Origin: G963556115 sp963677015
Lineage (GTDB): Bacteria; Planctomycetota; SZUA-567
DNA length: 64,000 bases
Direction of reading: 5' to 3'
Assembly (NCBI GenBank): GCA_963677015.1
Contig: OY781533.1
Location: 372,001-436,000 of the forward strand
Positions within the stretch are counted from its first letter, which is position 1; every line of letters begins with the position of its first letter. The position numbers were made by a program, and so were the translations under genes. The notes under the pieces were generated by a model, which did no database searches, was not told where the DNA came from, and saw nothing but the letters and a program-made list of their open reading frames with translations. Positions 1-7,843 of this stretch are shown here, piece after piece.

Positions 1-1
1 C

Positions 2-253
2 TTTATAGAAGTTTATAGCGGTAATGAGTTGAGTATTGCTGAAACCCGGCAGCAGCTGTCAAGTGATTATAGTGATGAAGATGAAGATTTTGCTATAACA
101 GTTACAGATGACTTTGGATATAAACCCAGTTTATCTGTTGGCGGTAAGGAGTTTGAATTATCGGTGTTTTCTGAAATAGAAGAAGCGATTGCTGCTGGTA
201 TTGATTATACTGTCGATTATCCGCAAGAATTGGAGTTTACATATTCATTATAA
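2..253 (+). CDS. C-terminal end of an unidentified protein (partial, cut by window edge)
   Basis: The reading frame is open from the first complete codon of the window to a TAA at 251-253, so this is most likely the last 83 residues of a longer protein. A TTG at 29 could serve as a start but has no convincing ribosome binding site. The visible part is acidic, with a D/E-rich patch (SDEDEDF) followed by alternating hydrophobic and polar residues that suggest a beta-rich tail ending in EFTYSL. There is no Cys, no transmembrane segment and no motif I recognise. Function unknown. Confidence 0.5.
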   Translation, partial: FIEVYSGNELSIAETRQQLSSDYSDEDEDFAITVTDDFGYKPSLSVGGKEFELSVFSEIEEAIAAGIDYTVDYPQELEFTYSL

Positions 254-583
254 CCATGTGTCTGCTTTGTGATGGTCATAATTATATATATAGTTTTTTT
301 AAAAAAAGATTAATGTAATGCGTGGCAGGTAAACAGTTATTAATTGAGAAAGCTAACCAAGATGTAATTAACTGCTATTATGAATGTTATAACGGATTAT
401 GAGACATCTCTTTATTATTGGAAATGGGAATTTGCTAGTGTAGTCGTGTTCTTCCTGGATCGGGGTTTTAAAAAATACGAATTAAATTGACTAAAAACTG
501 ACAGTATAGTAAAGAGCGAGTATTGGTGTCCGATAATAATTGTGTTGTAACGGATAATTAATCACTACGAGCGGGAGGTGGTT
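254..583. other. Intergenic region, nothing recognised
   Basis: This AT-rich 330-base gap lies between two plus-strand genes. It contains short A/T runs near 294-307 but no hairpin followed by a T-tract, no well-spaced sigma70 promoter and no tRNA. A GGGAGG ribosome binding site at 573-578 belongs to the next gene. Confidence 0.5.
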
Positions 584-1060
584 ATGGTTAGTGTAAAAAG
601 CGGTAGGTTTGCAACCGGCAAAACTCAGCGGTTGTATTACAGTAAAAATATTGTAGATAAATTTTCAAGGTATTTCTATACCTTTGTAAGCAAGTTCCCC
701 TCTGTCTCCGGCAGCGGTGATCATCCGGTGCATAAAGAGGTGTATATGTATGCTATTGCTTACGAGCAAGATAGCTTCGGCTGTATGCTTGATTACGCTT
801 TGCAGAGAGAAGGAATTGGAAAAGATCCTTCATTTGATATCATGGCAACTAGGACGGGAACCCTCCGCCTTGCAACAAATCATCCTAGACGGAATGTGAT
901 TGAGAGTATCCTGAATGAGGATAGGTCGCTGTTTGACACTTATCGGCGTATAGAGGATTATTATACCCGTATTGCCTTAATTGCCGGCAGCTCTGGAAAA
1001 CTCAATCGTGAATTCTTGATAAAGGTATCGAATGAAGGATATCGTATCAGGGTCAAGTAG
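584..1060 (+). CDS. Hypothetical protein, 158 residues
   Basis: I do not recognise this family. The ATG at 584 is preferred because GGGAGG sits five bases upstream; a GTG at 578 overlaps that site. The protein is basic and has many Tyr residues (LYYSK, RYFYTF, YMYAIAY, DYYTR). It has no signal peptide, no transmembrane segment and only one Cys. The second half is probably helical (IESILNEDRSLFDTYRRIEDYY). It stands alone between an anonymous gene end and a strong terminator, so it is probably monocistronic. Codon use looks like that of its neighbours, so there is no sign of recent transfer. Confidence 0.55.
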   Translation: MVSVKSGRFATGKTQRLYYSKNIVDKFSRYFYTFVSKFPSVSGSGDHPVHKEVYMYAIAYEQDSFGCMLDYALQREGIGKDPSFDIMATRTGTLRLATNHPRRNVIESILNEDRSLFDTYRRIEDYYTRIALIAGSSGKLNREFLIKVSNEGYRIRVK

Positions 1061-1090
1061 CATCCTGAAATAGTTTGGTCTGGTTTTATG

Positions 1091-1121
1091 AGGACTCTGA
1101 ATTTTTCAGAGTCCTTTTTTT
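1091..1121 (+). terminator. Rho-independent terminator
   Basis: An 11-bp stem, AGGACTCTGAA (1091-1101) with TTCAGAGTCCT (1105-1115), closes a three-base loop and is followed by a T-run. It ends the transcript of the 158-residue hypothetical gene. Confidence 0.9.
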
Positions 1122-1210
1122 GTCGTTGCAGGTTGTGTGGCGGTTGCAGCTGTTCTCTGACGATATAACTTTTTGCTGCCTGCGACCGAATTTTGCAATT
1201 GAGAAAAATT

Positions 1211-1246
1211 ATATTATTTATAAGTAATATTAATTATAAATAATAT
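1211..1246. repeat. Perfect 13-bp AT-only inverted repeat
   Basis: ATATTATTTATAA (1211-1223) is repeated inverted as TTATAAATAATAT (1234-1246) around a 10-base spacer. It lies about 70 bases upstream of the next start codon. It could be a protein-binding palindrome or part of a promoter; with no G or C it would be a weak RNA hairpin. Confidence 0.45.
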
Positions 1247-1313
1247 ACTGGTACTTGCCGATAATTCAGGTAGATGCTAAAACCTGCAGAATTATAGTAA
1301 AAAGGAGGTTATT

Positions 1314-1571
1314 ATGATTTCTCAAAATTGCAAACATTTGAAAGAGTTCGTCGGTATTGAGCGTGAGGTGATTCTTCGACATATTCAAGATCACAAATGG
1401 TACAGAAAAATCGGGGACTATAATGAAGGTGTCGCTGATTTTATTGATTGTTACGGCTGGCTGATGCGGGATATGTATTGTACGGCGATCTGTGAGTATC
1501 GGGATGAGTGCAAGATTAGTCAGGAGTTGCAGAAAGGTGCAGCAACTGAAAAAATTGATGTGGCATCGTGA
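1314..1571 (+). CDS. Small cysteine-containing hypothetical protein
   Basis: This is an 85-residue protein with a strong ribosome binding site (AAAGGAGG at 1301-1308) ahead of ATG 1314, which supports a real gene. It has five Cys: one near the N-terminus (QNCKH) and four more in the second half (IDCYG, MYCTAIC, DECK). The sequence is also rich in Trp, Tyr and His (DHKWYRKI, YGWLMRD). The Cys spacing could hold a metal or an iron-sulfur cluster, but no named family was recognised. It precedes fliW-csrA by about 130 bases. A hairpin at 1651-1672 separates the two, so it may be transcribed separately. Function unknown. Confidence 0.65.
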   Translation: MISQNCKHLKEFVGIEREVILRHIQDHKWYRKIGDYNEGVADFIDCYGWLMRDMYCTAICEYRDECKISQELQKGAATEKIDVAS

Positions 1572-1650
1572 ACTAATTGCAGAAATATTATAAAAATGTT
1601 TGAGAATATCAGCGTAAATGCCGAAGTAGAATATATGTGGTTATGAAGAC

Positions 1651-1672
1651 GCACCATGGTTTATTATGGTGC
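1651..1672 (+). terminator. Weak hairpin upstream of fliW
   Basis: GCACCAT (1651-1657) pairs with ATGGTGC (1666-1672) across an eight-base loop, followed after a few bases by CTCCTTTTG. The T-run is short and offset, so this may be a weak terminator for the small Cys protein gene or a leader hairpin for fliW. Confidence 0.35.
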
Positions 1673-1709
1673 TGAGCTCCTTTTGATTAATTTTGTTAGG
1701 TAGGTGATA

Positions 1710-2180
1710 ATGAAGGTAAAGACAACACGCTTTGGGGAAATCGAAGTGCCTGATGAAACCTTGATTACTTTTCCAGAAGGTGTAATTGGATTTAAGGAAG
1801 CAAGAGGTTTTGTTATTTTTGATTGCGGTGATCAGGGGCTGTTTAAATGGTTGCAGTCTACAGATATACCTGAACTCGCCTTTGTTATTTGCGAATCTCA
1901 TCTCATTGTACCTAATTATCAGGTGATTATCGGTCAGAAAGAACGTGATCTGTTGCAGCTGGAAAATGTTGAGGACGCAGCAGTATGTCTGATACTGGTT
2001 ATTCCTGAAGATCCGCAAGAGACAACTGGTAATCTTCTCGGACCGATTGTAATGAATGCTAAAACAAGACTGGGTATGCAGATGGTATTGGTGAACCCTC
2101 AATACAGCACTCGTTACAAGATCTTCAAAGCAACTGAAGAGGGAAGTAACGAGGGGGGTGAAAATGCTGGTACTGAGTAG
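1710..2180 (+). CDS. fliW: Flagellar assembly factor FliW, CsrA antagonist
   Basis: FliW binds CsrA in the cytoplasm and relieves its translational repression; in motile bacteria it is itself titrated by flagellin. The 156-residue protein has the family hallmarks: N-terminal TTRFGEIEVPDE, ITFPEGVIGF, the central LAFVI segment and the NAKTRLGMQ region. Its length is normal for FliW. ATG 1710 is preferred; an in-frame GTG at 1704 is the alternative, and a TAGGTAGG site lies just upstream. The gene overlaps csrA by 17 bases, which implies translational coupling of regulator and antagonist. No flagellin or other flagellar structural gene lies in the window, so the link to motility is inferred from the family only. 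Confidence 0.93.
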   Translation: MKVKTTRFGEIEVPDETLITFPEGVIGFKEARGFVIFDCGDQGLFKWLQSTDIPELAFVICESHLIVPNYQVIIGQKERDLLQLENVEDAAVCLILVIPEDPQETTGNLLGPIVMNAKTRLGMQMVLVNPQYSTRYKIFKATEEGSNEGGENAGTE

Positions 2181-2412
2181 AAAACGCGATGAAACAATAA
2201 TGATCGGTGATAATATTGAGATCAGTATTGTTGATATTAAGGGTGATACGGTTCGTGTTGGTATAAATGCTCCAAAATCCATATCAGTACACCGTAAAGA
2301 GATTTTTGAAGCTATCAAAGAAGAGAATATCGCTACTACCAAGAGTCAGAGTGTACCGAAAATGGAATCTATCGGTGGACTTGCTGATCTGTTGAAAAAG
2401 AAGAAAAAATAA
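2164..2412 (+). CDS. csrA: Carbon storage regulator CsrA
   Basis: CsrA is a dimeric RNA-binding protein that blocks translation by binding GGA motifs in mRNA leaders. The start MLVLSRKRDE and the following ETIMIGDNIEI and VRVGINAPKSISVHRKEI segments are diagnostic, including the conserved N-terminal R6 and the VHR/EI core used in RNA binding. At 82 residues it has a C-terminal extension beyond the usual 60-65, ending in a run of Lys (LLKKKKK). ATG 2164 follows a run of six G (2152-2157) that serves as ribosome binding site. It overlaps the end of fliW. Confidence 0.96.
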   Translation: MLVLSRKRDETIMIGDNIEISIVDIKGDTVRVGINAPKSISVHRKEIFEAIKEENIATTKSQSVPKMESIGGLADLLKKKKK

Positions 2413-2465
2413 CACAGCAGGATGCTGTTTGAATATTAATGGTGTTTGTTTGGCTGGAGAAGATT

Positions 2466-2663
2466 ATGAGTTGCAGTATGCTGGTTAAGAAGGAACAGTG
2501 CTGGTATATTATACCGGATTCCATGAACAGAGATGAACTTATGCTTTCCATACTTGGCAAAGAGGTCCCTGAAGGATATGTTGAAGGTATGGAATTGAAA
2601 GATATTCTCCGTTTAAACGGTTGGCAGATAGAGGAATATAGAGATCTGGCCGGTGTTGCATAA
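2466..2663 (+). CDS. Small hypothetical protein downstream of csrA
   Basis: This is a 65-residue protein starting MSCSMLVKKEQCWYII. The start at 2466 is chosen because GGAGA lies six to ten bases upstream; the ATG at 2439 has no ribosome binding site. The sequence is acidic in its second half (GYVEGMELKDILRLNGW) and has no transmembrane segment. It lies 53 bases after csrA and ahead of a terminator, so it is probably the last gene of the fliW-csrA transcript. I do not recognise the family. Confidence 0.5.
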   Translation: MSCSMLVKKEQCWYIIPDSMNRDELMLSILGKEVPEGYVEGMELKDILRLNGWQIEEYRDLAGVA

Positions 2664-2695
2664 CTGATTGTGTAAAAAAAAAATTCTGGTATAAT

Positions 2696-2734
2696 AAGAA
2701 TGTGGAAATATTAGAATCCACATTCTTTTTTTTT
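2696..2734 (+). terminator. Rho-independent terminator after the fliW-csrA transcript
   Basis: AAGAATGTGGA (2696-2706) pairs with TCCACATTCTT (2717-2727), followed by an uninterrupted T-run to 2734. It lies only 28 bases ahead of the rlmE start. Confidence 0.92.
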
Positions 2735-2761
2735 GAAATTTAAACAATGAGGTCGGTTGTA

Positions 2762-3412
2762 ATGCGTGAGATACAGGATAAGTATTTTCGGAAAGCTAAG
2801 CGTGAAGGACGGCTTGCACGGAGTTTTTATAAACTGGAGGAGATTGATAAACGGGCTAAGATCATCAAGCCCGGTAACAGAGTTATTGATCTGGGAGCCT
2901 GTCCGGGATCCTGGCTGGAGTATATATTGGAAAAAGTCGGAAATTCCGGTAAGGTATGCGCAGTTGATCTCAATGTTATAAATAAGAAGTTCAAAGGTCT
3001 GGTCGAGTTCAAGAAGATGGATATCAGGGAGGTAACTCCGGAGATGTTCGGAGTGAATAATTTTGATGTGGTGCTTTCGGATATGGCGCCGAAGACCAGC
3101 GGTATAAAACTGGTGGATCAGGCTCGTTCGCTGGAACTCTGTGAGGTCGCAGCGGAATTTGCCTTTACTACTCTTGTTAAAGGCGGTAATTTTGTCTGTA
3201 AAATTTTTGAGAGCCCTGAAGTGCAGCATTTCAGAGAGAGCTTGCGCGATAAATTTGAGGCTACCAGAATGATAAAACCCGACGCCTGTAGAGATGAAAG
3301 TCGGGAGACGTATATTGTCTGTACCGGATTTGGTAATGAACCTGAAGCCAGGAGAGAAAGACCGGATCACGAATATCGTAAGACCAAAGGAAAGAGAACC
3401 AGGCAGTATTGA
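2762..3412 (+). CDS. rlmE: 23S rRNA 2'-O-methyltransferase RlmE/FtsJ
   Basis: RlmE methylates the 2'-OH of U2552 in 23S rRNA using S-adenosylmethionine. The SAM-binding motif VIDLGACPGSW and the complete K-D-K-E catalytic tetrad are visible with the ATG 2762 numbering: K24 (FYKLEE), D107 (LSDMAP), K147 (VCKIF) and E182 (SRETY). The 216 residues include a basic tail (KTKGKRTRQY) beyond the catalytic fold. ATG 2762 has GAGG nine bases upstream; the earlier ATG at 2747 has no such site. The stop overlaps a TTG start candidate of the HD-domain gene, so the two are probably co-transcribed. Confidence 0.94.
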   Translation: MREIQDKYFRKAKREGRLARSFYKLEEIDKRAKIIKPGNRVIDLGACPGSWLEYILEKVGNSGKVCAVDLNVINKKFKGLVEFKKMDIREVTPEMFGVNNFDVVLSDMAPKTSGIKLVDQARSLELCEVAAEFAFTTLVKGGNFVCKIFESPEVQHFRESLRDKFEATRMIKPDACRDESRETYIVCTGFGNEPEARRERPDHEYRKTKGKRTRQY

Positions 3413-3420
3413 GTACAGTT

Positions 3421-4017
3421 ATGGATATTATAAAAATTGAAGAGATCCTTTCGCCGCTGCTCAAGAATTCCGATGCTCAGCAGAATCGTGAGCGGGGTTA
3501 TACGTACTATCATGGCAAGCGGGTGGCTGAACTGGCGCTAAAGATATACTCCGCCGCTAAGACTGAGGTTCAGCAATTGGAGCTGGATCGTCTGTATATT
3601 GCAGCGCTTATGCATGATATCGGTAAAGGCAAGCGGCATCACGCTATGGTCGGTTCGAAAATGGCCGGTAAAATTCTCGGCCGGGCATTAAAGAAAAAGG
3701 ACATTGAAGAGATTCAGCGCCTTATTCGTGAGCATAATCTGCGGGAAAAGCCAAATATATGTGATCTGGACTCAAAAGCTCTTCAGGATGCGGATGTGCT
3801 GGATCATTTTGGCGCGCAGGGAATATGGCTGAGTGTTTTCTATACCGCCAGAGGGAATGGTGATCAGGGGAGTTTTCTTAAATATTATTATAGTAAAGGG
3901 CATAAAGAGTATGTTCGTACCAAGTATTACGGCTTGAATTTTGATCTTTCCCGTAAAATGTTTGAGGAGCGTTATGCGTTTCAGAAGCAGTTTGTAAAAA
4001 TAATAAGTGATATGTGA
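3421..4017 (+). CDS. HD-domain phosphohydrolase-like protein
   Basis: The 198-residue protein carries an HD fold. A His in TYYHGKRV comes first, followed by the HD doublet in LMHDIGKGKRHH, a further His in REHNLREKP and an Asp in LQDADVLDHFG. That order of metal ligands fits the HD metal-dependent phosphohydrolase superfamily, and the second half resembles small stand-alone HD hydrolases of unknown substrate. A TTG at 3409 overlapping the rlmE stop (TTGA) is an alternative start giving 202 residues; neither start has a strong ribosome binding site, so translational coupling is likely. Substrate unknown. Confidence 0.85.
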   Translation: MDIIKIEEILSPLLKNSDAQQNRERGYTYYHGKRVAELALKIYSAAKTEVQQLELDRLYIAALMHDIGKGKRHHAMVGSKMAGKILGRALKKKDIEEIQRLIREHNLREKPNICDLDSKALQDADVLDHFGAQGIWLSVFYTARGNGDQGSFLKYYYSKGHKEYVRTKYYGLNFDLSRKMFEERYAFQKQFVKIISDM

Positions 4018-4024
4018 TTATCGG

Positions 4025-5194
4025 CTAGCATCGTTGGGCTATTATTGCAACCTTTTCATCAAAGCTGCGGGTGAGCAGAAGTGTGTAATGTTTGCTGCCG
4101 CGCAGTTTCAGTTTTTTCTGCAGTGTCGGTATATCCACTCCTATACCGCGTTTGAGTATATTTAGACTCCCGCAATCAAGTTTTTTCAGTTGCTGCTTCA
4201 GCTCTTTCTCTTTGAATTTAAAGCTGGTTACTATCTGAAAACATTTGGCAAATGGTGTTTCCACTGCGCTGTCAGCGGTAAGGTAGCAGATGGAATCAGA
4301 GATTTTGTCGGCGCCAAGCTGGCTGCCCAGCAGTTCGACCAGACCTGCCCGGATAACCGCGCTGTCGGGCTCATATATATAATTTTTCAGTGCTGTAACA
4401 GGCAGCTGCGGGTTGGTGCCGTAAAGGATATGTTCTCCCGGCAGGAGAGTTGCCTGACGGGATATCTCGCGTTTGAGGCCACCGAACCAGAGTATACATT
4501 CGCGCAATTCTCCATTGTAGGAGATAAATTCCGCTTCAGCTTCCGCTGGTATATCTGCATGGTCGATTCCGGGGGCGCATTTTATGCCGGCTGTAGGGCA
4601 GCTGTTATGAATGAGCTGTAAGATCTCGGACAATTTCGGAGACCAGCTTTCCGGGTGGAACAGGCGTTCTCCGTTCTGTGTGCGTCTTGCCGGATCGATA
4701 AAGAAGGCTTCGATTCCCATATCCGTTAACGGTACGGTCGTTATATCCTGCTCAAGAGTCTTGAAATTATTCTCATTCCGGTAAACACCGATATTATGTC
4801 GGGCAAATACAAGTCTGGCCGGATTCAGGTCGATACCGGTAACTTTCAGTTTTTTGCTGAATGAGATACTGTCTCCGCCAATACCGCAACAGAGATCGGC
4901 GATACTGTTGATGCCGGCAGTTGTAAAGCGTGTAGTTCTATAGTTGGAGATTTCTTCGGCTGATGCCTGCTCCAGCCCGGAGCGGGTAAAGAGCATCTCG
5001 GCGGCCGCTTTGAATTTCTTTTCGGCCTTTTTTCGCAGGTGCAGCATAGAGCTTACTGCGGCAGCGAAGTCGGGTGTTGTTCTGCTGCGTAGAAAAGCTG
5101 CTAGTTTGAAGGTTCCGGCGTCGGTTTCGGCAGCTTCCGCCAATAGCTGCAGTCCCTGAGAACTGGCAAGGAATTCCGCGGTTTCGATATTCAT
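4025..5194 (-). CDS. Class I SAM methyltransferase with THUMP-like C-terminal domain
   Basis: This 389-residue protein has a Rossmann methyltransferase core with motif I DLCCGIGGDSISF (near residue 102), the acidic loop GIDLNPARLVFAR and the catalytic-region motif FIDPARRT. These features occur in the family annotated as class I SAM-dependent methyltransferase with a THUMP_like C-terminal domain. The C-terminal portion (LKRGIGVDIPTLQKKLKLRG) matches that domain. Members are presumed to act on RNA, but the substrate is not known. It converges with the HD-domain gene and is divergent from the cupin-aminotransferase-GT2 cassette. Confidence 0.82.
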   Translation of the reverse strand: MNIETAEFLASSQGLQLLAEAAETDAGTFKLAAFLRSRTTPDFAAAVSSMLHLRKKAEKKFKAAAEMLFTRSGLEQASAEEISNYRTTRFTTAGINSIADLCCGIGGDSISFSKKLKVTGIDLNPARLVFARHNIGVYRNENNFKTLEQDITTVPLTDMGIEAFFIDPARRTQNGERLFHPESWSPKLSEILQLIHNSCPTAGIKCAPGIDHADIPAEAEAEFISYNGELRECILWFGGLKREISRQATLLPGEHILYGTNPQLPVTALKNYIYEPDSAVIRAGLVELLGSQLGADKISDSICYLTADSAVETPFAKCFQIVTSFKFKEKELKQQLKKLDCGSLNILKRGIGVDIPTLQKKLKLRGSKHYTLLLTRSFDEKVAIIAQRC

Positions 5195-5364
5195 TTTTTA
5201 CTATGATTCCCAATATTATAATTACTCATATGACCTTAAATTAATCTATTATTCCCTTGCTATTATATTATATTAGTATACCATTAGAAAGACAAAGTAT
5301 ATATAGTGTTATATTATTTAATTGTATCGTGTAATAAAGAGTTACCCAATAATAAGGATATGTT

Positions 5365-5778
5365 TTGAGCGATAAAGCGACGGAAGAAATCTACTGTAAT
5401 GATGAGTTATATGCGCTGATTATCCGTAAGGATTTTTCCGGTAAAGGCCTGACTTTTTTTACTCCGGATGAGTTTTCGCAGCAACTGGCATATATGAATC
5501 ATCCTTCCGGGCATGTGATTCAACCCCATGTCCATAATGAGGTAAAGCGAGAGGTGCGGTATACTCAGGAGGTTCTGTTTATAAGAAAAGGAGTGCTCAA
5601 AGTTGTGTTCTTTACAGAGCTTAAGGAACGTTTTGATGAGCGTCTGCTTTATGCGGGGGATGTTCTTTTGCTGGTCAAGGGTGGTCATGGCTTTGAGATA
5701 ATCGAAGAATGTGAGATGTTTGAGGTAAAGCAGGGGCCATATGCCGGTGAAAATGATAAGGAAAAATTCAAGTTTTAA
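5365..5778 (+). CDS. Cupin-fold sugar-cassette protein
   Basis: The 137-residue protein probably adopts a cupin barrel. It has HVIQPHVHNEVKR with clustered His and then the YAGDVLLLVKGGHGFEI segment typical of the second cupin motif. The start is TTG 5365 with AAGGA six bases upstream (5354-5358); an ATG at 5360 is out of frame and meets a stop at once. It is followed 30 bases later by a DegT-type aminotransferase and a GT2 glycosyltransferase. That context suggests a role in making or attaching a modified sugar, such as epimerisation, isomerisation or regulation, but no activity can be read from the sequence. Confidence 0.75.
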   Translation: MSDKATEEIYCNDELYALIIRKDFSGKGLTFFTPDEFSQQLAYMNHPSGHVIQPHVHNEVKREVRYTQEVLFIRKGVLKVVFFTELKERFDERLLYAGDVLLLVKGGHGFEIIEECEMFEVKQGPYAGENDKEKFKF

Positions 5779-5808
5779 GTAGCTTGCTGTAGAAGGATTA
5801 TATAGTAA

Positions 5809-6969
5809 ATGATACCTGTAAATGAACCATTGCTTGATGGTAATGAGAAAGAATATCTCAATGAGTGTATAAATACCGGCTGGATATCTTCTGAAGGACC
5901 GTTTGTAAGCAGATTTGAAGAGGAATTCGCGGCATATTGCGACCGGGCATATGGAATAGCGGTATGTAATGGTACTGCGTCTTTGGAGGTGGCATTGTAT
6001 GGCGCAGGGGTTCGAGCCGGTCAAAAGATAATAATGCCGAGTTTTACCATTGCTTCTTGTGCCATTGCGGCGATACGAATCGGAGCTATACCTCTTCTGG
6101 TCGACTGTCGGCCTGATAACTGGTGTATGGATGTAGCGCAGGCGGTAAAGCTTATTGAGAAGGAGCAGGATGATGTCATCGCTATAATGCCGGTGCATAT
6201 TTATGGGCATCCCGTAGAGATGGATCCGCTTTTGAAAGCTGCAGATAAGTATAAGCTCAAGATTATCGAGGACGCCGCGGAGGTTCATGGCGCTGAGTAC
6301 TGTTCGGAGTATCTGCGAAATGGACACTCCGGACCGGTATGGAAACGCTGCGGTTCGTTCGGACTGGTTTCCAGTTTTTCGTTTTATCCAAATAAAATTA
6401 TTACTTCCGGTGAGGGAGGAATGGTTCTTACTGATGATCATGAAGTTTATGAGCGGGCGAAATCATACCGGAATCTCTGTTTTGGCAGTGTTGAGCGTTT
6501 CAGACATGAGAATATAGGGTACAATTTCCGTATGTCTAATTTGCAGGCTGCTGTTGGCGTGGCGCAGCTGGAGCGTATTGAGGCGCATATTGAGAAAAAG
6601 ATTCAGATCGCTCAGTGGTATACTGAACGTCTTGCCGGTACCCCCGGTATCAGATTGCAGCCGGTAGAATCCTGGGCCAAGCCGGTATATTGGATGATGG
6701 CAATCGAGCTGGATAAGTCACTGGGATTGAAGGCTGTTGATTTAATGACTGCACTCAAGGAGAAGAAGATCGGCACCAGACCGTTCTTTATGGGACTGCA
6801 TGCCCAGCCGGCATTTAAATACCTGGTTGAAACGGCAGATGGCGGTTGTCCTAATGCGGATCATGCGTATGAGTATGGCTTATATCTTCCTTCCGGTCTG
6901 GCACTTAAAGAGGCAGAGGTAGATACTGTCTGCCGTGAAGTCAGAGACTATCTTGCAAGGGTAAGTTAA
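5809..6969 (+). CDS. DegT/DnrJ/EryC1/StrS-family PLP aminotransferase
   Basis: Enzymes of this family transfer an amino group from glutamate to a keto-sugar nucleotide using PLP. The N-terminal VNEPLLDGNEKEYL, the GTASLEVAL phosphate-binding loop, IEDAAEVHGA and the Schiff-base lysine K196 in SFYPNKIITSGEGGM are all present. The length (386) is standard. It sits between a cupin-like gene and a GT2 gene with only a one-base gap to the latter, so the three form one operon for a surface or secreted amino sugar. The actual sugar cannot be named. Confidence 0.92.
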   Translation: MIPVNEPLLDGNEKEYLNECINTGWISSEGPFVSRFEEEFAAYCDRAYGIAVCNGTASLEVALYGAGVRAGQKIIMPSFTIASCAIAAIRIGAIPLLVDCRPDNWCMDVAQAVKLIEKEQDDVIAIMPVHIYGHPVEMDPLLKAADKYKLKIIEDAAEVHGAEYCSEYLRNGHSGPVWKRCGSFGLVSSFSFYPNKIITSGEGGMVLTDDHEVYERAKSYRNLCFGSVERFRHENIGYNFRMSNLQAAVGVAQLERIEAHIEKKIQIAQWYTERLAGTPGIRLQPVESWAKPVYWMMAIELDKSLGLKAVDLMTALKEKKIGTRPFFMGLHAQPAFKYLVETADGGCPNADHAYEYGLYLPSGLALKEAEVDTVCREVRDYLARVS

Positions 6970-6970
6970 T

Positions 6971-7687
6971 ATGACCGATCCCAAAGTGTCATTTATACTG
7001 GCGACATTCAATGAACGTGAGACCATCGTTGCGCTTGTAAACAGGGTACTCGGTGTGCTTGGTCAGGATCTGGAACTGATTATAGTTGATGACAGCTCTC
7101 CAGATGGTACGGCACAGCTCGTTCGGGATCTTGGTGATCCGCGGGTGAAGGTGGTTGAGCGTAAACGTGGGCGTGGCCTTGCTTCTGCATATATGCGGGG
7201 AATTATTGAGAGTCGCGGAGATGTTATCTGCTGGATGGATGCTGATGGCTGCATGCCGGTGGAGATGGTCCCTGAAATGATAGACAGACTTGCTGAATTT
7301 GATGCGGTTATCGGTTCCAGATTTGTTGCTAACGGTAAAGATGACCGGGATTTTACTCGTATCTTTACCAGTAAGCTGATTATCGGTTTCGCCCGTACTG
7401 TGCTCGGTTGTAAGACACGTGATATTGATAGCGGCTTTATGGTTATGAAGCGTGAGTGCCTTGATGGCGCTTTATTTTCACCAACCGGTTATGGAGAGTA
7501 TTTTATCGAGCTGGTAGCTAATCTCGAGCGTAAAAATTATAAAATTCTTGAGATCGGATATGAGTTTCGGGATCGTGGTGAAGATGAGGGGCAGAGTAAA
7601 TCTTTCAGCAGCTGGCTGCGTTTTCTTTTTTTAGGCTGCAAATATGGTCTGCGTGTTTTGCGTTGCCGTATCTGGCCGCTCGATTGA
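6971..7687 (+). CDS. Family 2 glycosyltransferase, DPM1-like
   Basis: The 238-residue protein has a GT-A fold with FILATFNERETI at the N-terminus, the nucleotide-binding IIVDDSSPDGTA, the metal-binding WMDADGCMP (DxD-like) and VIGSRF. These are the hallmarks of polyprenyl-phosphate mannosyl/glucosyltransferases of the DPM1 type. No transmembrane pair follows the catalytic domain, so it is the short soluble form. It starts one base after the aminotransferase stop. It probably loads a sugar onto a polyprenyl phosphate carrier; donor and acceptor are not determinable. Confidence 0.88.
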   Translation: MTDPKVSFILATFNERETIVALVNRVLGVLGQDLELIIVDDSSPDGTAQLVRDLGDPRVKVVERKRGRGLASAYMRGIIESRGDVICWMDADGCMPVEMVPEMIDRLAEFDAVIGSRFVANGKDDRDFTRIFTSKLIIGFARTVLGCKTRDIDSGFMVMKRECLDGALFSPTGYGEYFIELVANLERKNYKILEIGYEFRDRGEDEGQSKSFSSWLRFLFLGCKYGLRVLRCRIWPLD

Positions 7688-7843
7688 GTCTGAGCTGCTT
7701 TTCACGGATGACCGGTTAGTAATAAGTTAATTCTACCGGTATTCAGAGCTTTGGGTTGCAAGCTTTGTCTCTTTAATTTATACTGAATTTTAATAATATT
7801 TCGGCTGGTGAAGCAAATACAACTATGAAAGGAATAGCTGTAA

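Noticed and set aside
1641..2342. 233-codon minus-strand ORF opposite fliW and csrA
   Set aside because: It is a shadow of two well-supported genes, with low-complexity sequence and no ribosome binding site.
2711..3370. 219-codon minus-strand ORF opposite rlmE
   Set aside because: rlmE has its full catalytic tetrad, so the antisense frame is a shadow.
5407..6441. 344-codon minus-strand ORF opposite the cupin and DegT genes
   Set aside because: Composition is that of an antisense frame (many His, Arg and Ile); the plus-strand genes are unambiguous.
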